Of a DNA stretch of 64,000 nucleotides, positions 46,455 through 54,623 are shown in pieces (the stretch's first letter is position 1; every line of letters begins with the position of its first letter). The stretch is from positions 1 through 64,000 of the forward strand of contig DVNQ01000043.1 in NCBI GenBank assembly GCA_018714245.1, written 5' to 3'. The notes below the pieces were generated by a model, which was given only the letters and a program-made list of their open reading frames with translations, was not told the DNA's origin and ran no database searches. Source of the DNA: Candidatus Avilachnospira avicola. Lineage in GTDB: Bacteria > Bacillota > Clostridia > Lachnospirales > Lachnospiraceae. Both the position numbers and the translations under genes were made by a program.

Positions 46455-46523
46455 CAGAAAGGCCGGGCTCCGATATCCGCAGAGTACCGGGCAGTGAACC
46501 TACGTCTATATTCATATATGCCA

Positions 46524-46556
46524 AAATGAGCAGGACCAGACCGGTCCTGCTCATTT
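46524..46556 (+). terminator. Bidirectional terminator
   Basis: A 14-bp perfect stem (arms 46524-46537 and 46543-46556, 5-base loop) flanked by A-rich and T-rich tails lies between two convergent genes and can serve both. Confidence 0.85.
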
Positions 46557-46588
46557 GATTTATTTCATATATGATTGTTTGGCCTCTG

Positions 46589-47950
46589 TCAGATGGTCAT
46601 ACCGCCAAGCAGGGGCAGGGGCGAAGGCTCTACTTTCTCAGTGGTCTGCATGCTGTCCATGAACTCTATGTACTCTTCCTTGGTCATAAGAGGCTTATAG
46701 TCAGCTATGTTCTCCTTGGCCTTCTCAGCTCCGTTCTTCATGAGTCTGTATGCAGTAAGGGCAAATATCTTTGCGGTCACTACATATGCAAGATAAGGAT
46801 CCTCTACCCTGATGTCAGGATTGTGAAGGCTTCCCACATAGCCGCCGGTGCAGAAATGTACCAGAGGCATGAGCGTAGCCACATCGCCAAAGTCGTCGCT
46901 TCCGGTAGTATGCCCGTTAAGGTCGCGGCGGTTAGTATATTTTCCTTCTGCAGCTATGTCATCAAATACGCTCTCAAGGACCTCGGTATGAGGATTGGGA
47001 ACGCAGGACATATAGCCGGCAATGGTATCTATGGTTACTCCGCAGCCCGTAGCCATGGCAGCCGCCTTGAGGGAACGGTCCACCTTGAGGGATGCATCCT
47101 TATATGCGGCAGGGGTCTTGCCTCTTACCGAATACTGCATGGTCACATGATCTGCAATGACATTTACGGCAGTTCCGCCCTCTGAGATGAAGCCATGTAC
47201 CCTGACGGTATCCTCATCCCTGAAGCTCTCCTGCTGAAGTGCTATGTTGACCATTGCAGCAGTAGCTGCATTAAGGGCATCGATACCCTCATGAGGGCTT
47301 CCTGCAGCATGAGCCGCTCTTCCCTTGAAGGTAACGGTCTTATTTACAAAGCCGTTGCTGCTTCCGTTATAAAGTCCGTAATCAGCACCGGGCATGGTGT
47401 GATGTCCAAGGGCGATGTCCACATCATCGAATGCTCCCTCATGGATGAGCTCGCACTTTCCGCCGCCATAGGCCAGCTTTCCGTCCTTGATCATCTGGTT
47501 CTTGAACTCTATATCTACGAATTCCTCTGCAGGGACTGCCATGAAGCAGATATTGCCTCCCATGGCCTCAGCCACCTCAGGATCCGCAAGAGCCATGGCT
47601 GCACCTACCACACCGGTAAGCTGTGCGTTATGTCCGCAGCAGTGAGATGCTCCCGTTTCCTTCCATGAATCCGGATGATTGGGTATGGGAAGAGCATCCA
47701 TCTCTCCGATAACCGCAAGAGTAGGGCCTTCCGCAGAGCCTTTCTTCTTCAGGTAACTCTTTACTCCGGTGATGGCAAGCCCTGTCTCAGGGTCCATGCC
47801 AAGCTTCTTCATCTCCTCAACGAACTTCTCGCTGGTGCGCTTCTCCTTGTACCCCAGCTCTGCATGACAAAAGATATCTTTTCCGAAAGCCATGATCTCA
47901 TCCTTGCGGCTCTCGATAATGTCACAGATCTTTTGTTCAATCCTGTCCAT
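46589..47950 (-). CDS. M20-family amidohydrolase (AbgB-like)
   Basis: A 453-residue M20D-type metallopeptidase/amidohydrolase. GEMDALPIPN contains the first metal Asp, SHCCGHNAQ the Cys/His metal ligands, AVPAEEFVD the catalytic Glu pair, ALGHHTMPG another His and TTGSDDFGDV a C-terminal ligand. It is most like aminobenzoyl-glutamate utilisation protein B-type amidohydrolases, which cut amide bonds of small molecules. It has no signal peptide and a separate promoter. The substrate is not known. Confidence 0.9.
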   Translation of the reverse strand: MDRIEQKICDIIESRKDEIMAFGKDIFCHAELGYKEKRTSEKFVEEMKKLGMDPETGLAITGVKSYLKKKGSAEGPTLAVIGEMDALPIPNHPDSWKETGASHCCGHNAQLTGVVGAAMALADPEVAEAMGGNICFMAVPAEEFVDIEFKNQMIKDGKLAYGGGKCELIHEGAFDDVDIALGHHTMPGADYGLYNGSSNGFVNKTVTFKGRAAHAAGSPHEGIDALNAATAAMVNIALQQESFRDEDTVRVHGFISEGGTAVNVIADHVTMQYSVRGKTPAAYKDASLKVDRSLKAAAMATGCGVTIDTIAGYMSCVPNPHTEVLESVFDDIAAEGKYTNRRDLNGHTTGSDDFGDVATLMPLVHFCTGGYVGSLHNPDIRVEDPYLAYVVTAKIFALTAYRLMKNGAEKAKENIADYKPLMTKEEYIEFMDSMQTTEKVEPSPLPLLGGMTI

Positions 47951-47988
47951 TTTTATGACCTCCCAATAAAAAGTTTTATCGTTACTTC

Positions 47989-48017
47989 ATATTAGCACTT
48001 TATCCCTATCGGTACAA
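47989..48017 (-). promoter_or_regulatory. Promoter of the M20 amidohydrolase gene
   Basis: -35 TTGTAC (48012-48017), 17-base spacer and -10 TAATAT (47989-47994) on the minus strand. Confidence 0.65.
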
Positions 48018-48029
48018 TATCAAAGCTCA

Positions 48030-50126
48030 TTATCCAAAAATGGAAGCCGTAAGGAACAGGGATGACATGAGCGAAGATATCAGTGATACTACCGTGATCT
48101 GGGTATTGATCGAAGGTCCCGCCGTATCCTTGAAAGGATCACCTACTGTGTCGCCGACAACCGCCGACTTATGGGCTTCGGAGCCCTTTCCTCCTTCATG
48201 TCCTGCTTCCACATACTTCTTTGAGTTGTCCCAGAGGCCTCCGGAATTGGACATGAAAAGCGCAAGCAGAAGTCCGCTTATGATATTTCCGCATAGGAAA
48301 CCTCCCACCGCTTCAACGCCGCCGATAAAACCTACCAGCATGGTGGCTATAATGGCCATGAGTCCAGCGGGGATCAGCTCCCTGATGGCTCCGTCCGTAG
48401 CTATATGTATACATTTGTCATATTCGGGGGCAGCTGTGCCTTCGCGAAGTCCCGCTATCTCCCTGAACTGTCTGTGAATCTCTGCTACCATCCTCTGGGC
48501 ATTCTTGTCAACTCCCAGTATCAGCATGGCTGAAAATACCGCCGGTACTGCAGCTCCTATCAGCATGCCGAAGAAAACCAGAGGATCCAGGATATCAAAT
48601 CCGGTTATGCCTTCTATCCCGAGTCCTGCAGCAGCTTCATTTACCTCACTCATGAATGCTCCGAGAAGCGAGATTACCGTAAGTCCTGCAGCAGCTATGG
48701 AAAAGCCCTTTGTTACCGCCTTTACGGTATTGCCGGCAGAATCCAGCTCGTCAGTGATCTCAAGGACCTCATCTCCCAGTGAACCCATCTCCGCAAGGCC
48801 TCTTGCATTGTCTACTATGGGGCCATATGCATCGTTCGAAACTATCATGCCCACTATTGAAAGCATGCCTACTGCAGCCATGGCTATGCCGAACATGGCA
48901 TATTCCACTGCATGTGCTCCCGTGGGATCCAGCCCCTCACAGAGCTTATAGGCTGCAAGAGCCGAAATGCCAATACCCACCATGGCGGGAAGGGCGCTTA
49001 TAAATCCATAGGAAACTCCTGAAAGTATGGTAAATGCAGGTCCGGATCCGGAAGCCTTTGCAACGTTATGTACCGGAGGCTTGGTATCATCAGTAAAGTA
49101 GTCAGTGGCTATGCCGATGATCACTCCGACCAGAAGTCCTACTATGCAGGCTCCCCATATCCTCATATCATATCCAAAGATCAGAGTAGCCGCTCCGGTA
49201 AGTACCACATATATGCCCGTAGTAATATAGGTAAGGGAATTCAAAGCCTTTGTAGGGCTTCCGTCCTTTCCGATGCGGGCGCACATGATGCCGATCACGG
49301 AAGCAAGAAGTCCAAGCGCGGTAAAACAGAATACCATGCCCACATACTCTGTGCCTCCCTCAAGCTTATCGAGGGCAGCCGCCATAATAAGTGCTGCCGC
49401 CATGGATGCCACATTGGAATCAAAAAGGTCAGCTCCCATGCCCGCAACATCACCCACATTGTCACCCACATTGTCGGCTATAACAGCAGGGTTTCTGGGA
49501 TCATCCTCAGGGATCCCGAGTTCCACCTTACCCGTAAGATCGGCACTTATGTCGGCAGTCTTTGTGAAAATGCCACCGCCGGCTTTTGCAAACAGAGCCA
49601 TGGAGCTGGCTCCGAAGGAAAATCCAAGACATACGGTGGAATCGCCGGTAAGAAGATACACAAGGGCAACTCCGATAAGGCTGGCTCCTACCACCGCCAT
49701 ACCCATGACTGCTCCACCCCTGAAGCCTGTCATGAAGGAAGGAGCTATACCCTTCTTTGCAGCCTCAGCACATCTTCCGTTGGCCAGGGTCGCAACCTCT
49801 ATACCGATCTTTCCGGCAAATCCCGAAAATACGGTGCCGGCAATATAGGCAATGACCATCATAATATTGGGGATTATGCTTCCCGTCCATACAGGGGACG
49901 GAAGAAAGATAAAAATAAGCAGCGCTGCCACTGCACAGAACCTTGCAAGCACCAGAAATTCCCTCTTAAGAAAGGTTCTGGCACCGTCTCTGATGAGACC
50001 TCCTACCCGTTCGATCTCCTTATTCTGAAGGGGCTGCTTCTTCACCCAGGAAAACAGCCACGCAGCATAGAAAAATGCCACGAAAGAAATAATGATCGCA
50101 ACGATCTCCATAATTGACGCATTCAT
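48030..50126 (-). CDS. hppA: Membrane-bound ion-translocating pyrophosphatase
   Basis: A 698-residue membrane pyrophosphatase (about 16 helices), starting at the ATG at 50126 after GGAGAAGG. Catalytic segments are intact: DPRNPAVIADNVGDNVGDVAG, and NSGGLWDNSKKYVEAG with GDTVGDPFKDTAGPS near the end. In GNTVKAVTKG the residue that separates K+-dependent (Ala) from K+-independent (Lys) enzymes is Lys469, with Thr472, so it is predicted K+-independent and therefore H+-pumping; this is inferred from the family rule. It uses pyrophosphate to energise the membrane. Confidence 0.95.
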   Translation of the reverse strand: MNASIMEIVAIIISFVAFFYAAWLFSWVKKQPLQNKEIERVGGLIRDGARTFLKREFLVLARFCAVAALLIFIFLPSPVWTGSIIPNIMMVIAYIAGTVFSGFAGKIGIEVATLANGRCAEAAKKGIAPSFMTGFRGGAVMGMAVVGASLIGVALVYLLTGDSTVCLGFSFGASSMALFAKAGGGIFTKTADISADLTGKVELGIPEDDPRNPAVIADNVGDNVGDVAGMGADLFDSNVASMAAALIMAAALDKLEGGTEYVGMVFCFTALGLLASVIGIMCARIGKDGSPTKALNSLTYITTGIYVVLTGAATLIFGYDMRIWGACIVGLLVGVIIGIATDYFTDDTKPPVHNVAKASGSGPAFTILSGVSYGFISALPAMVGIGISALAAYKLCEGLDPTGAHAVEYAMFGIAMAAVGMLSIVGMIVSNDAYGPIVDNARGLAEMGSLGDEVLEITDELDSAGNTVKAVTKGFSIAAAGLTVISLLGAFMSEVNEAAAGLGIEGITGFDILDPLVFFGMLIGAAVPAVFSAMLILGVDKNAQRMVAEIHRQFREIAGLREGTAAPEYDKCIHIATDGAIRELIPAGLMAIIATMLVGFIGGVEAVGGFLCGNIISGLLLALFMSNSGGLWDNSKKYVEAGHEGGKGSEAHKSAVVGDTVGDPFKDTAGPSINTQITVVSLISSLMSSLFLTASIFG

Positions 50127-50246
50127 ATTAACCTTCTCCTTTTTTGTTGAATTGCGACAAAAAAAACGTTGTGCCACTATGATTTTATTGTATTTTAAAC
50201 AAAAATACAAGGGGTTTCTGCCTTTATGTATGAAGGATAATATAAT

Positions 50247-50279
50247 AAAAAAATCTCAGCTCCTTATCGGAACTGAGAT
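50247..50279 (-). terminator. Terminator of the tRNA-Asn/tRNA-Glu unit
   Basis: An 11-bp stem (one T-G pair, arms 50253-50263 and 50269-50279) with TTTTTTT on the minus strand, directly after tRNA-Glu. Confidence 0.87.
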
Positions 50280-50287
50280 CCCTTCAT

Positions 50288-50358
50288 GACGCCAACGAGA
50301 ATCGAACTCGTGTTACCACCGTGAAAGGGTGGTGTCTTAACCGCTTGACCATGGCGCC
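50288..50358 (-). tRNA. tRNA-Glu (anticodon TTC)
   Basis: A 71-base cloverleaf. Acceptor GGCGCCA pairs with TGGCGTC (one G-T), the anticodon stem CCACC/GGTGG closes the loop CTTTCAC with anticodon TTC, and the T-arm contains GTTCGATTC. No CCA is encoded. Confidence 0.95.
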
Positions 50359-50390
50359 TCATTATGTGATTTTGATCGGATATGACCGAC

Positions 50391-50463
50391 GCCCCAACTA
50401 GGACTTGAACCTAGGACCCCCTGATTAACAGTCAGATGCTCTAACCAACTGAGCTATTGAGGC
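50391..50463 (-). tRNA. tRNA-Asn (anticodon GTT)
   Basis: A 73-base cloverleaf. Acceptor GCCTCAA/TTGGGGC, D-arm AGCTCAGTTGGTTAGAGC, anticodon loop CTGTTAA (GTT), T-loop GTTCAAGTC. First gene of the tRNA unit; CCA is not encoded. Confidence 0.95.
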
Positions 50464-50492
50464 AAGTGTCTGTCCAAGCGGACAGCTACTAT

Positions 50493-50521
50493 ATTCTACC
50501 GAAACAAGCTATTTATGTCAA
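50493..50521 (-). promoter_or_regulatory. tRNA promoter
   Basis: Consensus -35 TTGACA (50516-50521), 17-base spacer, -10 TAGAAT (50493-50498) on the minus strand, 30 bases before tRNA-Asn. Confidence 0.85.
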
Positions 50522-50550
50522 GCTGTTTTTTCGGTCAAAAGATCTCCGCA

Positions 50551-50570
50551 GGCTCTGAAAGATCAGAGCC
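50551..50570 (-). terminator. Hairpin after mscL, probable terminator
   Basis: Perfect GGCTCTGA/TCAGAGCC stem with a 4-base loop. The nearest T-run (TTTT) is ten bases later, so termination strength is uncertain. Confidence 0.5.
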
Positions 50571-50584
50571 CTTGGCAGTTATGA

Positions 50585-51007
50585 TCAGGCCTCAGCCTTG
50601 GTCTCCTCAAGAACGGAAGTGCAGTGAGGACACCTGGTAGCCTCGATGGGTATCTCGGACTTGCAGTAAGGACATACCTTGGTGGTAGGAGCCTTTTCCT
50701 CTTCCTCAACGAGCTTCTTCTTTCCAAGATCCACTGCCAGGTTGAATGCCTTAAGGATGCAGAAAAGTATGAAGGCCATGATAAGGAAGTTTACGATGGA
50801 AGATACCAGATTGCTTCCAAAGCCTGCAATATCCTTAAGATCGTAGCTCTCAGCGCCTGTCACGAAATAAAGTATGGGATTGATAAGATTATCCGTAACT
50901 GCCGTAACGATGCTTGTGAAGGCTCCGCCTATGATAACGCCGACTGCCATGTCAATGACATTTCCGCGAAGTGCAAAAGCCTTGAATTCCTCAATAAACT
51001 TTTTCAC
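50585..51007 (-). CDS. mscL: Large-conductance mechanosensitive channel with C-terminal zinc ribbon
   Basis: A 140-residue MscL: N-terminal KKFIEEFKAFALRGNVIDMA and the pore helix VGVIIGGAFTSIV are canonical, with a second helix at about 68-90. Beyond the usual end it carries a zinc ribbon, with C112-x2-C115 and C126-x2-C129 (CPYC and CPHC). Such tails are known on MscL of some Firmicutes; their role is unclear. It opens under membrane tension to release solutes during osmotic downshock. It starts with GTG at 51007 (AAAGGGG upstream). Two hairpins lie between it and the upstream HAD gene. Confidence 0.92.
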   Translation of the reverse strand: MKKFIEEFKAFALRGNVIDMAVGVIIGGAFTSIVTAVTDNLINPILYFVTGAESYDLKDIAGFGSNLVSSIVNFLIMAFILFCILKAFNLAVDLGKKKLVEEEEKAPTTKVCPYCKSEIPIEATRCPHCTSVLEETKAEA

Positions 51008-51028
51008 TTTTTGATTTCCCCTTTCATC

Positions 51029-51044
51029 GGATCCTTGAGGATCC
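51029..51044. repeat. Inverted repeat of BamHI-type hexamers in the mscL leader
   Basis: GGATCC-TTGA-GGATCC forms a 6-bp hairpin just upstream of the mscL ribosome site. Significance unknown. Confidence 0.4.
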
Positions 51045-51061
51045 AGAATATTTTTTATGCT

Positions 51062-51101
51062 CCGGGCAGACTGCCCGGCAGAGTTCGTGCCGGAAACCGG
51101 C
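51062..51101 (-). repeat. Two adjacent GC hairpins after the HAD gene
   Basis: CCGGGCA/TGCCCGG (loop GAC, 51062-51078) and GCCGG/CCGGC (loop AAA, 51089-51101). They lie just after the stop of the HAD gene. No U-tract follows on the minus strand, so they may be weak or factor-dependent terminators. Confidence 0.5.
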
Positions 51102-51116
51102 TATATCATTATCGGC

Positions 51117-51926
51117 TCAGATGATGCCGTAATGCTTCATCGCATATTCTATGCCGTCATCCTCCAGATCCCTGGTGATAAACTCGGCATAAGGTTCAAG
51201 CTCCCGATCGTGCTTTCCCATGATCACCGAATGGCCGGCAAAGCGTATCATGTCCAGATCATTTGTACTGTCTCCGAAAACATAGACATTTTCCTTTTCT
51301 ATGCCGCAGAGCTCCATGACCTTTTTTATTGCAAAAGCCTTACCATGGCCACAAGGCACACATTCCAGAAAGCCGTGACCCCTGTCTATGATGTCGAACC
51401 ATTCCCTGGCAAATGAAGTAAATGAAGGGATGTCTGTTTCCTCATCATACTGGATACAGAACTTGTTTGCCCTGTAGCCTGGGTCATAAAAATCCAGTGG
51501 CCAGATCGCATCCTGTTCCTTTATGAACCCGATCACATCAAAAGTCTCTTTGAGCCTTGCCCAGGGAGCGACAGCCACTCCATCTCTTCCCTCAAGCACC
51601 AGATCGGCCCTGTCCTTCCTGCACTCCTCTTCTATACCCTTCAGTACCTCCGCAGGAACCTCATGGCTGTAGAAATTATCTTTTCCATAGTACAGGTCAG
51701 TGCCGCATCCGCAGAGGAGTCCGTCATTTTCCACGAATCTTTCTATGTATTTTGCAAGCTTGTAGATCCGTCCGGAATTGATGAATACCAGATCCCCATG
51801 CTCCCTGGCTTTTCTTATGGCTCTTTTGGCGCTTTCCGGAACATATCCCCCGTAAGCCATCAGGGTCCCGTCCACATCGAAGAACAGGGCCCTTCTTCCG
51901 CTTACGATGTTCTCATCAGATCTCAT
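51117..51926 (-). CDS. Cof-type HAD phosphatase
   Basis: A 269-residue HAD hydrolase of the Cof/C2-cap type: motif I FFDVDGTLMAYGG, motif II FINSGR, motif IV VFGDSTNDLDMI. I use the ATG at 51926, overlapping the rpiB end by 11 bases; a TTG 12 bases upstream with a possible GAGG is an alternative. The substrate is probably a sugar phosphate or other small phosphate ester. It ends the operon that begins at the signal peptidase gene. Confidence 0.87.
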   Translation of the reverse strand: MRSDENIVSGRRALFFDVDGTLMAYGGYVPESAKRAIRKAREHGDLVFINSGRIYKLAKYIERFVENDGLLCGCGTDLYYGKDNFYSHEVPAEVLKGIEEECRKDRADLVLEGRDGVAVAPWARLKETFDVIGFIKEQDAIWPLDFYDPGYRANKFCIQYDEETDIPSFTSFAREWFDIIDRGHGFLECVPCGHGKAFAIKKVMELCGIEKENVYVFGDSTNDLDMIRFAGHSVIMGKHDRELEPYAEFITRDLEDDGIEYAMKHYGII

Positions 51927-52365
51927 GTCCGGCTTCAAGCTCAGCTACCTCGTCTATCCTGTGCTGATGCCTTCCGCCCATGAATTCAGCGGCAAGCCAC
52001 TCATCAACTATCATCTTTGCAAGCTCAGGTCCTATGACCCTTGCTCCGAAGCAGAGCACATTGGAATTATTGTGCTGACGGCTGAGCTTTGCAGAGAAGG
52101 GCTCAGAGCAGCACACTGCACGTATGCCCTTTACCTTGTTGCAGGCAATGGAAATACCAACTCCTGTACCACAGATGGCTATGCCAAGATCGGCCTCTCC
52201 CGATACTACCTTGTCACAGACCTTCTTTGCATACACCGGATAATCCACGCTCTCATGTCCATCCGTTCCCACGTTGATCATCTCATATCCCTTTCCGCTG
52301 AGATATTCCATGATCTCATTCTTCATGTCCGTGGCCGCATGATCATTTCCTATGGCTATCTTCAT
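51916..52365 (-). CDS. rpiB: Ribose-5-phosphate isomerase B
   Basis: A 149-residue RpiB/LacAB-family sugar phosphate isomerase: N-terminal IAIGNDHAA, catalytic Cys in CGTGVGISIACNK, and NVLCFGARVIG. It interconverts ribose 5-phosphate and ribulose 5-phosphate (other sugar phosphates are possible, for example allose 6-phosphate). It would link ribose from the riboside cluster to central metabolism. It lies in an operon with an HddA-like kinase and a HAD phosphatase. Shine-Dalgarno GGAGG-like. Confidence 0.93.
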   Translation of the reverse strand: MKIAIGNDHAATDMKNEIMEYLSGKGYEMINVGTDGHESVDYPVYAKKVCDKVVSGEADLGIAICGTGVGISIACNKVKGIRAVCCSEPFSAKLSRQHNNSNVLCFGARVIGPELAKMIVDEWLAAEFMGGRHQHRIDEVAELEAGHEI

Positions 52366-52379
52366 GTCCTCTCCTCCTT

Positions 52380-53393
52380 TTATCTTTCCTTATCATCAAT
52401 GGGTTCATAGCTCTCAGGCGCATAGTGGATGATAGTGCTTCCCCCGTTTTCAAATTCAAAGGGGATATAAAGCAGATCCGACATTGCCTTCATGAGCTCC
52501 ACCCTGCGCTCACCCGGAACATAGAACAAAAGGAATCCTCCGCCTCCGGCTCCGAGGAGCTTGCCTCCCAGGGCGCCTGCCGACATGGCCCTTTCGTACA
52601 TCGCATCTATGGAATCCGTACTTATGCCTCCGGAGATCCCCCTTTTCAGTTTCCAGGTATGGTCCAGAAGCCTGCCGAATTCATCCAGATCCCTGTGTCT
52701 GTCGGTAAGTATGTCCTCGGCTTCATCCACCAGTCCCTTCATCTCGCAAAGTTCCCTGGTCTTGTCCTCAAGGGCCTTCTGGGTACCTGTCTGGATGTCG
52801 GCAGAAAACCTGGAAAATCCGGTAAAGAACATGGCCAGATTATCGTTGAGCTCCCGCTTTCGCTCCGGTGCTATGATCACGGGACGTACCCTGTATCCAT
52901 CCGCATCGAAATCTATCCGGTTAAGTCCGCCAAAAGCCGCAGCTATCTGGTCCTGGATCCCTCCGGCCTCACCGCAGAGTTCCCTCTCAAGCCTTATGGC
53001 TTCATCGGCAAGCTGTCTCTTTCCCGCATATCTGCCCTTCAGTGCATGGAAGGCATTGAGCATACCCACCGCAAAAGCGCTGGAAGTCCCAAGGCCAGAT
53101 CTTGCCGGAAGGTCCGCATCATAGGTCAGCCTTAATTCATGCATGTCCATCATCTGCATGGCATTTCTGATGGCAGGATGGATTATGTCCGAAGTATGCT
53201 GTACCCTTTCGATCTTTGAATAGATCAGCTCATTTCTGTAATCAAAGAATCTTGGAAGGTGACGCACGCTAACATAGCAGTACTTGTCAAAGGTAGTGCT
53301 CAGCACCGATCCGCCGTATCTTCTGAAATGATCCGGAAAATCCGTGCCTCCCCCGAAAAATGACATCCGAAACGGAGTCTGAGTTATGACCAT
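52380..53393 (-). CDS. GHMP kinase, D-glycero-D-manno-heptose 7-phosphate kinase-like
   Basis: A 337-residue GHMP-superfamily kinase. PFRMSFFGGGTDFPDHF at the N-terminus, the ATP loop PARSGLGTSSAFAVG and the C-terminal GGKLLGAGGGGFLLF are all typical of HddA-type sugar kinases, which put a phosphate on C1 of heptose 7-phosphate or similar sugars. No other heptose genes (gmhA, hddC) are seen adjacent. Next to RpiB and a HAD phosphatase it may belong to another sugar-phosphate route. Substrate uncertain. Confidence 0.85.
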   Translation of the reverse strand: MVITQTPFRMSFFGGGTDFPDHFRRYGGSVLSTTFDKYCYVSVRHLPRFFDYRNELIYSKIERVQHTSDIIHPAIRNAMQMMDMHELRLTYDADLPARSGLGTSSAFAVGMLNAFHALKGRYAGKRQLADEAIRLERELCGEAGGIQDQIAAAFGGLNRIDFDADGYRVRPVIIAPERKRELNDNLAMFFTGFSRFSADIQTGTQKALEDKTRELCEMKGLVDEAEDILTDRHRDLDEFGRLLDHTWKLKRGISGGISTDSIDAMYERAMSAGALGGKLLGAGGGGFLLFYVPGERRVELMKAMSDLLYIPFEFENGGSTIIHYAPESYEPIDDKER

Positions 53394-53409
53394 GATCCCT
53401 CTCCAGTAA

Positions 53410-54606
53410 TTATTCAGCCGCAGCTGTCTCAGTTTCAGCAGCCAGCTCTTCGCCTGTCAGGTAGCTGACGTCGGCATTTTCAGCTATGAGCTTTGCAGCC
53501 AGCCACGCCCTGCACCTTATGTTTATCTCATCCTCATCATAGGTTTCATTTACGGTAGCCATATCTACATTGTTGGCCTCTGCCCAGTTCTCAAGCTCTT
53601 CTTCTGTTGCATCCAGGCCTTCCGCATCACATACAGCCTCCGTTACCAGATACTGTCTGACCTGACTCTCACAGGTCTCCCTGATGGACTCCTTATAATC
53701 ATCGAGGGTAAAGCCATATACGCTGATATAATCCGCAAGTCCTATTCCATAGGTATTTCTGAGCATGTTGTCATCCGAAACTATCATCTCATCCATGCGC
53801 CAGTTTACCGCTTCCTCAGAGGGCTCAAGCACTGCGCATCCGTCTATGACAGCATTTACTGCATTGTCATAAAGGACGAATTCCGCACTCAGGTCCTCCT
53901 GGGCCTGGAGCTCGGACCTTACAAACTCAATGTACTCATCCCTGGTGCTGCACTCATTATTGAGCTCATTGGCAAGCTTATCATCCAGCACCCTCTCCTT
54001 CTGTACGCTGTTGAGCGTAATGGTAAAGACCGCATCCTTGCCTGCCAGCTCCTCGGTATAATCCTCAGGGAAGGTGACCTCCACATCTTTGGTCTCTCCG
54101 GCAGTCATGCCTATGATGCCGTCCTCAAATCCGTCGATGTATCCGCCCATGCCAAGCACAAGGGTCTGTCCCTCGGCACTTCCTCCGGAGAATTCCTCTC
54201 CGTCCATCTTTCCGACAAAATCTATATTGACCGTAAGCCCCTCAGCTGCGGGCTCGTCAGTCTCTTCCAGATAATAGGGAAGGACGTTTTCCTCTATGAA
54301 AAGAAGTGCATCATCGTCCGTGATCTCAGCTGCCGCCTGGGTATCCACGGCTATGCCCTTGTATTCTCCAAGCTCGATCTCTCCAAGACTTTCCGGCCTC
54401 TTGGGATCCACGGCATCAATCTCAGCCTGAAGCTCCGAATATGCGGCATCCGCTGCCCCTGTTTCAGTCTGGGCTCCGGTCTCAGCCTCAGACGAAGCAT
54501 CCTCATCCGAGCTTCCGCATGCAGCAAGCATGGCTGCTGCAGCCATTATGACCATAAGTCTCCTGATCCCCTTTGACATAAGCTTTGGGGTCATAAATCT
54601 CTTCAT
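53410..54606 (-). CDS. Trigger factor-like FKBP lipoprotein
   Basis: A 398-residue lipoprotein: basic N-terminus, hydrophobic helix and lipobox LAAC (Cys30), an acidic Ser/Glu linker, then an FKBP-type domain (about 110-220: NIDFVGKMDGEEFSGG, FEDGIIGMTAGETKDVEV, FPEDYTEELAGKDAVF) and a helical C-terminal domain like trigger factor. It probably acts as an extracytoplasmic peptidyl-prolyl isomerase and foldase. It is encoded directly behind signal peptidase I, which fits a role in secretion. I chose ATG 54606; GGAGG is ten bases upstream. Confidence 0.87.
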   Translation of the reverse strand: MKRFMTPKLMSKGIRRLMVIMAAAAMLAACGSSDEDASSEAETGAQTETGAADAAYSELQAEIDAVDPKRPESLGEIELGEYKGIAVDTQAAAEITDDDALLFIEENVLPYYLEETDEPAAEGLTVNIDFVGKMDGEEFSGGSAEGQTLVLGMGGYIDGFEDGIIGMTAGETKDVEVTFPEDYTEELAGKDAVFTITLNSVQKERVLDDKLANELNNECSTRDEYIEFVRSELQAQEDLSAEFVLYDNAVNAVIDGCAVLEPSEEAVNWRMDEMIVSDDNMLRNTYGIGLADYISVYGFTLDDYKESIRETCESQVRQYLVTEAVCDAEGLDATEEELENWAEANNVDMATVNETYDEDEINIRCRAWLAAKLIAENADVSYLTGEELAAETETAAAE

Positions 54607-54623
54607 AATATATGTTCCTCCAA

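Noticed and set aside
49068-50117. Long plus-strand open frame (about 350 codons) opposite the pyrophosphatase gene
   Set aside because: It is antisense to a clearly conserved enzyme, has no ribosome site and a biased composition (rich in Ser, His, Tyr) typical of a shadow frame.
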